From NCBI RefSeq assembly GCF_000613785.1, contig NZ_BAJQ01000001.1, positions 62,001 to 126,000 of the forward strand: a DNA stretch of 64,000 nucleotides, in the 5' to 3' direction. Shown here piece by piece: positions 1 to 9,245 of this stretch (its first letter is position 1; every line of letters begins with the position of its first letter). A program made the position numbers and the translations under genes. This DNA is from Segatella oulorum JCM 14966 (GTDB lineage Bacteria; Bacteroidota; Bacteroidia; Bacteroidales; Bacteroidaceae). The notes under the pieces are model-generated. The model searched no databases. It was not told the origin of the DNA and saw nothing but the letters and a program-made list of their open reading frames with translations.

Positions 1-69
1 TGAGCCAACAAGATGACAATTACTGATGGGTCATGATTTATACTATAAATACTTTTATTGATAAAATCA

Positions 70-101
70 TTTGGCTTGCAATTCGTTTTTGTCTATCTTT
101 G
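70..101 (+). promoter_or_regulatory. Promoter of dps
   Basis: TTTG at 70-73 and TATCTTTG at 94-101 are separated by 20 bases. This matches the Bacteroidetes primary sigma-factor consensus (TTTG, 19-21 bases, TAnnTTTG). Transcription should begin near 106, about 50 bases before the dps start codon. No known operator is recognised; OxyR control of dps is known in related species but no site is claimed here. Confidence 0.75.
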
Positions 102-158
102 CCACAACAGAGAACGAAATAGAAAGATAAACATTGTATTTTTTAAAAATATAGAGAT

Positions 159-632
159 ATGAAAAATTTAGATTACACAGGCTTAGATGCTAAGAAAGTA
201 GAGAAAGTTGTAAAAGAGTTAAGTCAACTGTTGGCTGATTTCCAAGTTTATTATGCTAATCTTCGTGGTTTCCATTGGAACGTTAAGGGTGATAAATTCT
301 ATCAACTCCATGAGTATTATGAAGGTCAGTATAATGATGCAGCTGCAAAAGTGGATGAGGTTGCAGAACGTTTGCTGCAATTGGATGCTCGTCCTGAGAA
401 CCGTTTCAGCGAATATTTGAAGCAGAGTCAGTTGAAAGAGGCTGGTTTTGAGCCCGAGAAGATGGAAGGTTTGAAATACATCTTGGACACGTTGAAGGTG
501 ATTATTGCACAGGAACGTCGTGTATTGGCTGCTGCACAAGAAGCCGAGGACGAAGTAACCGTTGCCTTAATGGATGACTATTTGACCGGTCAAGAGAAGA
601 ATGTTTGGATGTTAGTTGCTACATTGAGCTAA
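159..632 (+). CDS. dps: Dps family ferritin-like DNA-protection protein
   Basis: Predicted Dps (157 residues), a dodecameric mini-ferritin that oxidises Fe(II), usually with hydrogen peroxide, stores the iron and protects DNA in stressed cells. The ferroxidase ligands are visible as His39, His51, Asp66 and Glu70; their spacing (12, 15, 4) equals that of Listeria Dps (His31, His43, Asp58, Glu62). The motif FHWNVKG around residue 38 is typical. The start is the first ATG after a consensus promoter. The gene stands alone, closed by a strong terminator, and faces dcp tail to tail. Length is normal and the frame is intact. DNA binding cannot be judged from sequence alone; the N terminus is only moderately lysine-rich. 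Confidence 0.95.
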   Translation: MKNLDYTGLDAKKVEKVVKELSQLLADFQVYYANLRGFHWNVKGDKFYQLHEYYEGQYNDAAAKVDEVAERLLQLDARPENRFSEYLKQSQLKEAGFEPEKMEGLKYILDTLKVIIAQERRVLAAAQEAEDEVTVALMDDYLTGQEKNVWMLVATLS

Positions 633-650
633 GCATCTGTAACAAATGAA

Positions 651-693
651 AGAAAGGCTTTTGCATGTTCGCCATGCAAAAGCCTTTTCTTTT
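651..693. terminator. Bidirectional terminator between dps and dcp
   Basis: The arms 651-667 and 673-690 are complementary over about 16 pairs with a 5-base loop. The hairpin is followed by T's on the plus strand and preceded by A's, so it can stop both dps (plus) and the dcp operon (minus), whose stop codon lies at 693. Confidence 0.85.
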
Positions 694-2835
694 TATAAGC
701 CGCGCGCCTTTAATAAGGCCGAAGTATCGGGTGATTTCAACCCCGTGAAGCGGGTAAAGGTTTGCATTAAGTCCTCGGTGTTGCCCTTGCTCAGCACTTG
801 TTGGCGGAACGCCTGCCCCACTTCGCGTTTCAAAGCGCCACGCTTGGCAAAGCAATCGGCAATGTTATCGGCCAAAACCTCGGTCCAAAGATAGCTGTAA
901 TAGCCTGCAGCATAGCCGCCACCCCACACATGATTGAAATAAGAAGTGCTGTAACGGGGTGGAATTTGCGCATCCAATAAGCCCACTTTAGCCAGTGCCT
1001 GCCGTTCAAAATCATCTGCTTTATCGGCCGAAGGTACTTCGTTTTCGGGCAAAGTAGTCCATGCCATGTCGACAGAAGAGGCGGCAAGGTTTTCGCCTAA
1101 AGCATAAGCTGAATGGTAATTCATCGCAGACATGATTTTATTGCGCAACGTATCGGGCATGGATTCACCCGTTTTTACATGCTTGGCAAAGTGATTAAAC
1201 ACCTCGGGAATGGTGGCAAACGACTCGTTAAATTGCGAAGGCATCTCCACAAAGTCGCGCGCTACGGCCGTTCCACTCAACGTGTTGTATTTGCAATCGG
1301 ACAGCATACCGTGCAAAGCATGACCGAATTCATGGAACATCGTCGTCACTTCATCCCACGTAAGCAGGGTGGGTTGCCCCTCGGGAGCTTTGGCATAGTT
1401 GCACACATTATATATAATAGGCTGTTGATGGCGCGCTTTACTCTGTTTGACAAAGCTGCTCATCCACGCTCCTCCACGCTTCGTTGGCCGGCGAAAATAG
1501 TCACAATACCACAAAGCCAAGGGCTTCCCGTCGTAATCAATGACCTCAAAAACACGCATGTCGGATGATAAGTGGGCAAATCTTTACGTTCTTTGAAGGT
1601 CAATCCATAAACCCTGTTGGCCGCATAGAACACGCCATTCACCAAAACGCTGTCGATATTGAAATAGGGTTTCACGTCGTCTTCGGAGAAATGAAACTTC
1701 TCTTGCTTCATCTTTGCCGAATAAAACATGCGGTCGTAGGGCTGTAATTGGAAATCGTTGCCCATGGTTTGGCGCGCATAGGCTTCAATCTCGCGTGTCT
1801 CTTGCTGTGCCTTGGGTTGATAAGCCGTGGTGAGTTGCTGCAAAAAGGTCTGCACATTTTGCGGCGTTTTGGCCATCGTTTTCTCCAAAGAATAGGCAGC
1901 ATAGTTGGGATAGCCCATGAGTTTTGCCATCTCGGCGCCCAGTTTAGCCAACTCAACCACAAGCGGATAAGTGTTGAAAGCGTTTGTTCCGTCGGCACGA
2001 TGACGCGAAGCCTCGTAGACTTTGCGGCGCAATCCGCGATTTTCCAAGTTGGTTAAGATGGGTTGTTGCGTGGTATTGACGATAACAATGCAATAAGGAG
2101 CCTTGCCACCGCGACTTTCTGCATCTTTTTACATTGCGCAATGTCGGCCTCACTCAAGCCTTTCAGCTCGTCTTTACTGTTCACCCACACCACAGCAGCA
2201 TTGGTAGCAGCAGGCAAAACATTGCTCCATTGCTGTTGAAGGTCTGAAATTCGCTTGTAGACTTGCCCCATCCGCACCTTCTTTTCGGGCGAGAGCAGTG
2301 CACCATTGCGAACAAAATTTTTATAGATTTCGTCTAACAAGCGCAGATCTTCGCCCTTTAACTGTTGGCGTTGATGGTCATAAACATATTTAATGCGCTG
2401 GAATAGCTTCACATTAAACGTGATTTCGTTTTGCAAATCGGTGAGTAACGGCGTGATTTCCTGCTGCGTTTGCGCGATTACGGGCGTCTTGTGTGCGCCC
2501 ACCAGTGCATAGAAAATGCTCGAAACACGGTCTAAGGTCTGCCCACATTGCTCGTAAGCCAGCACCGTATTGGCAAAAGTTGGCCGTTGTTTGTTGTTCA
2601 CAATGCGCTGAATTTCTTCGCGTTGTTGCCGAATGCCCTCTTTCAAAGCCGGCAGATAGTCGCCCTCTTGAATGCGATTGAAGTCGGGTGCACCAAATGT
2701 CAGTTTGCTTTTTTGGAGCAGTGGGTTGTTCATTGCGGTGGCAGGAGTAGTTTGTGCGGCCGCAACGAGTGCCATTGTCGAAGCCAGCCCCGTTGTCATC
2801 AGGGTGCGCTTCATCATTGTTTGTAGTCGTTTCAT
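693..2835 (-). CDS. dcp: Peptidyl-dipeptidase Dcp, M3 family (two frameshifts)
   Basis: Zinc peptidase of family M3 that removes C-terminal dipeptides from peptides. Three consecutive pieces in three frames join into one protein of about 714 residues, the normal length for Dcp. The N-terminal piece (2053-2835) starts with a signal-like segment rich in Ala and Thr, suggesting export; the C-terminal piece carries the zinc site FHEFGHAL and downstream DFVEMPSQF. The breaks lie near 2108 (GGG read as GG) and 1562 (GG read as G); restoring one base at each rejoins the M3 sequence without a gap. The gene follows the MalY-type lyase by 40 bases and is probably in the same transcript. Two breaks at homopolymers point to sequencing error rather than a real pseudogene. 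Confidence 0.88.
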
Positions 2836-2875
2836 TTTTTCTTTCTGTTGGATTTGAATATTCTTTTCTGTTCAA

Positions 2876-4054
2876 TCACACGTGGTGTTGCACGGCATCG
2901 CGCAGCTGTCGCAACGCTTGTTCCACTAATTGCCGTGGACACCCCACATTTAATCGCATGTAACCTTCGCCGCCTGGCCCGAACATCTCACCGTCGTTGA
3001 GGGCCAAATGGGCCTCATCGATGAAGAGATGCAGCAGTTCCTCGTGCGACAAATGCAGTGCACGACAGTCTAACCAAATGAGGAATGACGCCTGAGGGCG
3101 CAGGGGTTTGATGGCCGGCATGTGCTGTTGGCAGAACGCTTCAACAAACAAAATGTTGCGTTCTACATAGTGAATCATCTGTTTGCGCCATGCTTCGCCC
3201 TCACGAAAGGCCGCTATCGTGGCAATAGGAGCGAAGATATGCGGCTCGTCCAACTCGTTGACTGCAAGCCAATCGTAGAACACTTTTCGAATGTTTTCAT
3301 TGGGAACGATGGCATAAGCCGATACGATGCCCGCAATATTAAAGGTCTTTGTGGGCGCTTGAAACGTGATACTGATGGCCGCAGCCTTATCGCTTACCGA
3401 GGCAAACGGCGTGTGTTGGTGGCCAAAGAGGGGCATATCGGCATGGATTTCGTCGCTCACCACCAACAAATGGTGGTCGAAACAGAAGTCGGCCAAGCGT
3501 TGAAGTGTTGCCTTTTTCCACACCAAACCACCGGGATTATGGGGATTACAGAGCAAGAGCACGCGGCATTTGTCGTCGCATACCTGCACCAAGTTGTCGA
3601 AATCGATATCATAATAGCCATCACTGCGCTTGCGAAGAGGGTTCCAAACCACCTCACGATGGTTGCCTTGTGGCGTTAAATGGAATGGATGATAGACGGG
3701 GGGCATGACAATTACCTTCTCATCGGGCTTCACAAACAGGTTGCAAATGATGCCGATGCCCTTCACAATGCCGGGAATGAAGCGCACCCATTCGCGCTGA
3801 ATAGCCCAACCATGATGGGCTAACACCCAGTCGTGAATGGCCGGAAAATAGTCCTTTGGCTCGACGGTGTAACCCAAAATGGGATGATCTAAGCGCGCTT
3901 TCAGTGCCTGAATGATAGCCGGACAGACGGGAAAGTTCATGTCTGCCACCCACATGGGCAGCAAATCGTCGCGCTTCCAACGCGGGAGCAGTGCCTCGTG
4001 CATGAGGTCTCCGCTGCCTTTTCGCGAAATTAAGGTGTCGAAATCGTAGATCAT
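2876..4054 (-). CDS. MalY/PatB-type aminotransferase, probable cystathionine beta-lyase
   Basis: Fold-type I PLP enzyme of 392 residues. MalY/PatB proteins cleave the C-S bond of cystathionine or cysteine to thiol, pyruvate and ammonia. The N terminus (YDFDTLISRKGSGD) and the motif LPMWVADMNF are typical of the subfamily. NPHNPGG and SDEIHADM are present, and the PLP lysine lies in APTKTFNIAG. The start codon overlaps the stop of the upstream PLP enzyme by 4 bases (ATGA), so the pair is translationally coupled. The pairing suggests consecutive steps of transsulfuration toward homocysteine or cysteine. Substrate preference cannot be read from the sequence. Confidence 0.88.
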   Translation of the reverse strand: MIYDFDTLISRKGSGDLMHEALLPRWKRDDLLPMWVADMNFPVCPAIIQALKARLDHPILGYTVEPKDYFPAIHDWVLAHHGWAIQREWVRFIPGIVKGIGIICNLFVKPDEKVIVMPPVYHPFHLTPQGNHREVVWNPLRKRSDGYYDIDFDNLVQVCDDKCRVLLLCNPHNPGGLVWKKATLQRLADFCFDHHLLVVSDEIHADMPLFGHQHTPFASVSDKAAAISITFQAPTKTFNIAGIVSAYAIVPNENIRKVFYDWLAVNELDEPHIFAPIATIAAFREGEAWRKQMIHYVERNILFVEAFCQQHMPAIKPLRPQASFLIWLDCRALHLSHEELLHLFIDEAHLALNDGEMFGPGGEGYMRLNVGCPRQLVEQALRQLRDAVQHHV

Positions 4055-5280
4055 GCGAGGGCTTGTTGAATGTCGTTAAACAAATCATCCACATCTTCCA
4101 GCCCAATACTGAGGCGCACTGTGGTGTCGAGCACGTCCATTTTCGCCTTTTGTTCGGGCGTGAAAGCCACGAAGATGGTGCTATAGGGATGAATGGCCAG
4201 CGTGCGATTGTCAAACAAATTGGTGGCGCGATGAATGAGTTTCAAGCGATTGATGAAACGGAAGCAAGCTTCCTGGCTCGCCAATTCAATGCAAACCATG
4301 GCGCCAGATGTCGCACCAAACTGGCGTTTTGTAAGCTGATGGTAGGGATTTTGGGGCAGTCCGGCATAATTCACATAGCGAATGGCGGGTAAATGCTGCA
4401 ACCGAGTGGCCAATTCCAAGGCGTTTGCGGCCTGAACCCGATAGCGTGCATCGAGCGTTTCGAGCCCAAGCGTTTGCAGATAGGCCACTTGTGGCGTCAT
4501 GTAGGCACCGAAATTATAAAGCTGTTCGATGCGGATTTTGTAGTCAAAACCCTTCACCGTGCCATAATCAATAATGAGTCCGCCCAAAGACGTTGCGCCA
4601 CCACTGATATATTTGGTCGACGAAACCAACTCAACATCCACACCTAAGGCGTGGGCAGAGAAGCAAGTGAAAGGAATCATCGTCGTGTCGGCCACCAAAG
4701 GCACATGCTTTTCGTGGGCCACACGCGCCAAAGCGGCGATGTCAACAATCTCCATTTGGGGATTGGTCATGATTTCAAAGAACACACATGCCGTGTTTTC
4801 ATCGATTAATCGTGACGTCTCTTCTATGTTAGAGAGGTCGGCTAAGCGCGTTTCTATGCCAAAACGAACGAGCGATTCGGTGAGCAATGAGTAGGTGTTT
4901 CCAAAGAGATGCTTCGACGTTACGATGTTCTTTCCTTGCGAGGTCAACGCCAAGAAAGCATTGCTTATGGCAGCCATGCCACTGTTGAATGCCGTCACAC
5001 TATGCGCATCGGTGAGTGCTTTCACGCGGTTTTCAAAATAGGTCACCGTGGGATTGCCCGTGCGCGAATAGTCAGGAGCGCCCGAACGGCCGGCAAAAGC
5101 CTCGGTCATGGCTGCGGCATTGTCAAACTCATAGGCCACAGCATGGTATACAGGCATGCTCAAAGCATCATAAACATCGCGGCGAGGATAGGCCAAATGC
5201 AACGCCTGGGTCGCCTTTCCCTGCACCTTTCCCTCTTTCTTTTCGCCCTTAGATTCCTCTTTTTCTGACATTTCGTTCAT
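4051..5280 (-). CDS. Cys/Met-metabolism PLP enzyme (O-acetylhomoserine sulfhydrylase or gamma-synthase type)
   Basis: PLP enzyme of 409 residues in the cystathionine gamma-synthase / O-acetylhomoserine sulfhydrylase / methionine gamma-lyase family. The PLP lysine is in SSTKYISGGAT; YSRTGNPTV near residue 70 is the phosphate and dimer-contact motif. The first 20 residues are charged (MNEMSEKEESKGEKKEGK) and unlike the core, so a later start is possible, though no strong alternative stands out. It is first in the operon with the MalY-type lyase and dcp. Upstream lie a promoter-like element and a foldable GC-rich leader (5322-5390), which may control it. Sulfhydrylase, gamma-synthase and gamma-lyase activities cannot be separated by eye. 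Confidence 0.88.
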   Translation of the reverse strand: MNEMSEKEESKGEKKEGKVQGKATQALHLAYPRRDVYDALSMPVYHAVAYEFDNAAAMTEAFAGRSGAPDYSRTGNPTVTYFENRVKALTDAHSVTAFNSGMAAISNAFLALTSQGKNIVTSKHLFGNTYSLLTESLVRFGIETRLADLSNIEETSRLIDENTACVFFEIMTNPQMEIVDIAALARVAHEKHVPLVADTTMIPFTCFSAHALGVDVELVSSTKYISGGATSLGGLIIDYGTVKGFDYKIRIEQLYNFGAYMTPQVAYLQTLGLETLDARYRVQAANALELATRLQHLPAIRYVNYAGLPQNPYHQLTKRQFGATSGAMVCIELASQEACFRFINRLKLIHRATNLFDNRTLAIHPYSTIFVAFTPEQKAKMDVLDTTVRLSIGLEDVDDLFNDIQQALA

Positions 5281-5321
5281 GTTTTATTATTGTTTATCGT
5301 TATGATTTTCCTTGCTTTGGT

Positions 5322-5390
5322 CTGCACCTTGCGCCGGCATGGTTTCCTCTGTGGCAGACGATGCCACGCTTCACGTGCGCCTGTTTGCAG
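5322..5390 (-). promoter_or_regulatory. Structured mRNA leader of the sulfur amino-acid operon
   Basis: Three nested complementary pairs occur in the transcript: 5386-5390 with 5322-5326, 5377-5380 with 5331-5334, and 5364-5369 with 5337-5342, plus a local GTGGCA/TGCCAC hairpin (5353-5369). The GC-rich block starts where transcription would begin and ends about 40 bases before the start codon. It may be a cis-regulatory RNA. Fragments recall S-box and B12-box motifs, but no complete known riboswitch is recognisable. Confidence 0.35.
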
Positions 5391-5400
5391 CAGCCTTTGG

Positions 5401-5431
5401 CAAAAGTAGTAACTTTTAATGAGTTGTGCAA
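5401..5431 (-). promoter_or_regulatory. Promoter of the sulfur amino-acid operon
   Basis: On the minus strand TACTTTTG (5408-5401) fits TAnnTTTG. TTGC (5431-5428) lies 19 bases upstream as a partial -33 match. Transcription should start near 5392-5396, at the edge of the foldable leader. Confidence 0.55.
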
Positions 5432-5462
5432 CAATCTTTTCATTGTATTTCGCGCATTATAA

Positions 5463-5593
5463 CCCACCTATAAAATAATGTTTCAAAAACACATCGCACT
5501 ACAAGAAAAAGGTTTTTAAGGCTGCTTAAAAGAGGATTATCAAGCACATCTGTCGCCATAATCATCGCTGAACATTGCTTTTTTATAGGTGGG
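5463..5593. repeat. 13-bp perfect inverted repeat around 105 bp
   Basis: The arms 5463-5475 and 5581-5593 are exact reverse complements (CCCACCTATAAAA). They flank 105 bases in the gap between the minus-strand sulfur operon and the plus-strand susC. The arms could be paired regulator sites or recombination sites. No promoter consensus is seen inside, and no recombinase gene lies nearby. The rest of the 593-base gap (5281-5873) shows no further gene. Confidence 0.6.
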
Positions 5594-5873
5594 AACAAAC
5601 TTTTTCCGCATTTTTTAGTCTGCTTTTAAAAAAAAGTTTGTACATTTACACCGCATAACTGAGACAAATCAAATCGCGTAAGTGAATGAATAAAACTATC
5701 CTACTATTGCACTTTACCGCATCTTCCATACGACAAAGCGTGGAAGAACAAGTTCCTTTATCCGATATACTCCCAAGCAAACCGCGCGGAGGTCCTAAGT
5801 AAAGTGGTGCAGATTAGGTTGCAATTTATGCTGTTTTCTACTAAAATATCATCTATTTTAATACATAATATAT

Positions 5874-8800
5874 ATGACTTTACACAAGAAACCTATCAGT
5901 TTTGCGCTATGGTTAGGCGCATCGCTCGTGACTCCTGCCGTGGGATGGGCAACGCAAGTGCCTGCTCCACAGCACACGCAACAAAGCAATCAGTGCACAG
6001 GAACCATTACCGACGAGCAAGGAGAGCCCGTTATTGGGGCAACTGTTCAAGTAAAAGGCACGAACAATCGGGTGATAACCGACTTCGATGGCCATTTCAC
6101 TTTGCAGAATGTCAACCGTGGTAGTGTGCTCATCTTGAGTTACATCGGCATGGATTCGCAAGAAGTGAAATGGAACGGACAACCGATTAAGGTGCACATG
6201 AGAGAGCAATCGCATGCCCTGAACGAAGTGGTTGTGACGGGTTATGGCGGACAACAGAAGCGTGCCACGCTGACAACGGCCATCTCGAAGATGGATAATA
6301 AGGTGTTGGATGCGGCTGCTTTCGCCAATGCGGGTAGCGCTTTGCAAGGCAGTGTGACGGGCTTGCAGGTGTTTAACGGTTCGGGACAGCCGGGAACAGC
6401 ACCTTCCATCACGCTTCGTGGTGGCGCTTCGATCACCGGTAATGCACCTGCTTTGATCATTGTTGATGGTGTGGAGCGCACGCTTTCAGAGGTAAACCCA
6501 TCGGATATTGAGTCGATGGAGGTGCTGAAAGATGCGGCTTCGACCGCCATTTATGGTGCAAGAGCCAACGGAGGTGTTATTTTGATTACCACAAAGCAGG
6601 CAAAACGTGGCACATCGAGCATCAATTACCGCATGAAAGTGGGTGTGAACTTCCGTCGGGATGACTACGATTTCATGAACGCACGCGATTATATCTATTA
6701 TAATCGTTTAGGGATGAAGCGTTATGCAACGTCAATGGCCGGGCACGGAACGCCTGCAAATGTAGATGCTCAGAATGGTTATTCGGGCTATGGTTACAGC
6801 CATTACACCCCACGCACCGATGTGTTATACTATGATGCGACCAATCCCGACCACAAACGCATGTTGGAACAAGAGGATGGCAGCTGATGGACGACCCTTA
6901 TTACAACACTGGGCCCGGCAAAAAACTGATGTTTAAAGACTATAGCGGCCTGTTGGAAGATGCTATTTTCCACAATCAGACCACCACACAAGACCATTAC
7001 ATGAGCTTTTCGGGTGGCAACAACTTGGGATCGTTTGTGGCTTCGTTGGGCTATTACCACGAGGATGGTGTCGTTCGCAACACCTCTTACAAGCGTTTCA
7101 CGGGTAGTGTGAAGGGCGATTACCAAATTAAACCCTGGCTAAAGGTGCGTGCCGGTGCACAATACACCTGGTACACGCAGCCCAATAGCTATTATGGCTC
7201 GTGGTCTTCACTCTTCTATCGCACGCGTTCTCAGCGTCCAACGTGGAATCCTTACTTGGAAGATGGTAGCCCAGCACCAGGTTGGAGCTCCTCAGATGGT
7301 AACTATTTGTATTGGAATGACAAGCTCACTACGAGCAATGGTAACCGCGCAGAGACTTACAATTTGGGCTTTGATTTAACGATTATCCCGAAACATCTCA
7401 CGCTGACAACCAATGCTTCGGTCTATCATACGTTAGATCAACAGGAGACATTCAATAAGGCTTACTACACACAAAGCAATCCCGGCAAGATGAATACCAC
7501 GCGTCGCGCGTATGGTTATTTGATGAAAGACACGCAAACGCAGCTCAATGCTTTCTTGAACTATCGCAATACGTTTGCCGAGAAACATAATGTTGACGTG
7601 ATGTTGGGTGGCGAATACTTCGATTACAACTACTATCAGTTGTATGCTTCAACGAAAAATTCGCCCACAGACGATATTCCTACGCTCAATGCTGGTGCTG
7701 ATAAAGACGACAATCCCAGCTCATATAAATCGCGCAATCGCATAGAATCGCTCTTTGGTCGCCTCAATTACGACTACATGCAAAAGTATTTGCTCTCGTT
7801 TACTTTCCGTTATGACGGCAATTCTAAGCTCAAAGATCATCGCTGGGGCTTCTTCCCTGGTGTGTCATTGGGCTGGAATGTGATGGAAGAAGACTTCTGG
7901 AAAGATTCTAAACTCGCAAAAGTGGTGAGCAATATCAAACCGCGTATCAGTTATGGTAGCAACGGAAACGTGAGCGGTATCGGCGACTTCTACATCTATG
8001 GTGTGTATGGTCAGCAGACAAACTACAACGGAAACACGGCCTTCTACGACCGTTCGCTCGTTAACACCGCACTGAAATGGGAGCAAAGTCACACGTTTGA
8101 AGGTGGTCTTGACTTTGGTTTCTTCAAAAATCGCTTGGCACTTATCCTCGATTACTACGTGCGCAACACCAGCAACCTGCTGCAAAGTGTCAATCTTCCT
8201 TCGTATATGGGTTTCCAATCTATCCAAACCAACTTAGGAAAGTTGCGCAACCAAGGTTTCGAAATGGAGGTGCGTGCCACACCAGTGCACCTGAAAAACG
8301 GCTTCCGTTGGGACCTTTCGTTCAACCTTTCAACAGTTAAGAACACCATTATCAAGCTGCCTAAGAGCGATCGTCCATTCAATCAGCTCAACGGAGTGGA
8401 AGTAGCTGCCGGGCCGGTTGATGCAAATGGCAAGACACCTACAAAGTGGATTGGTGGCTATCGCGAAGGAGGAAAGCTCGGAGACCTTTATGGTTATCAG
8501 CAAGATCACATCTTCCGCGACTGGGATGACGTGCGCACGCATGCCAATAAGCGCATCGATAACGTGGCAAAACTTTACGGACCGGGCCTCGCTGACGAGA
8601 TAAATCCGCAAACGGGCGTGCTCTATAAGAACTCAACCGGTTGGAAACCCATCGAACCCGGTGATGTTTGCTGGGAAGATATCAATGGCGATGGCATCAT
8701 CAACACGCTCGATCGCAAGGTAGTCGGCAACGAACGACCCAGCGTAACAGGCGGATGGTCGACCACACTCACTTATAAAAACCTGTCTTTGTATGCACGT

Positions 8801-9226
8801 TGCGACTATGCTTTGGGCCACACCATCTACAATGACCTCAAGTCTCGCTCTATGGGACAGTTTCAAGGGCAGTTTAATCTCATCACGAAAGTGAAAGAAA
8901 TGTGGAGCGAAGACAACCCCAACAGCAAGTATCCGGTCTTCACTTACGCCGACCAACTGAACAAACATAACATCTGGCGCGGCAATTCTATCTTCTATGA
9001 GAAGGCCAGTTACATGGCTTTGCGCGAGATAACCCTCAGCTATAGCCTGCCCAAACAATGGATTAAGGCGCTCCAAATGAGCAATGCCAACGTGTATATC
9101 ACGGGACAAAACCTCTTTTATCTCACCAGTTACGATGGTGCTTCGCCCGAACCTACCAACGGAGTTGACTATGGTCGCTACCCGGCACCACGCACTTTAC
9201 TCTTTGGGCTCAACATCACTTTCTAA
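5874..9226 (+). CDS. SusC/RagA family TonB-dependent outer-membrane transporter (one frameshift)
   Basis: Outer-membrane TonB-linked importer for glycans or peptides, about 1117 residues after repair, normal for SusC. Order: signal peptide (about 1-27), carboxypeptidase-like domain (about 40-110, ITDEQGEPVIGATVQVKG), TonB box NEVVVTGYG, plug domain (LRGGASITGNAPALIIVDG, SDIESMEVLKDAAST, ANGGVILITTK), then the beta-barrel ending in GLNITF. The break is near 6880: one lost base changes EDG-x-QLMDDPYY into a premature stop, and the second piece begins directly at MDDPYYN. Its SusD partner follows after 19 bases. The substrate is unknown: no glycosidase, sulfatase or protease gene accompanies the pair. 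No clear promoter was found upstream. Confidence 0.93.
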
Positions 9227-9245
9227 CAAAACAAAGTAATTTACA

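Noticed and set aside
693-2835. dcp as a genuine pseudogene
   Set aside because: The same kind of one-base loss hits essential genes (infB, nusA, rimP, sufC), so error is far likelier than decay.
5281-5400. A SAM-I or cobalamin riboswitch
   Set aside because: Short matches (GGAAACC, GGTGCAGACC, ATGCCGG) exist, but the stems and the order of conserved boxes do not fit either class, and the leader is too short for a cobalamin switch.
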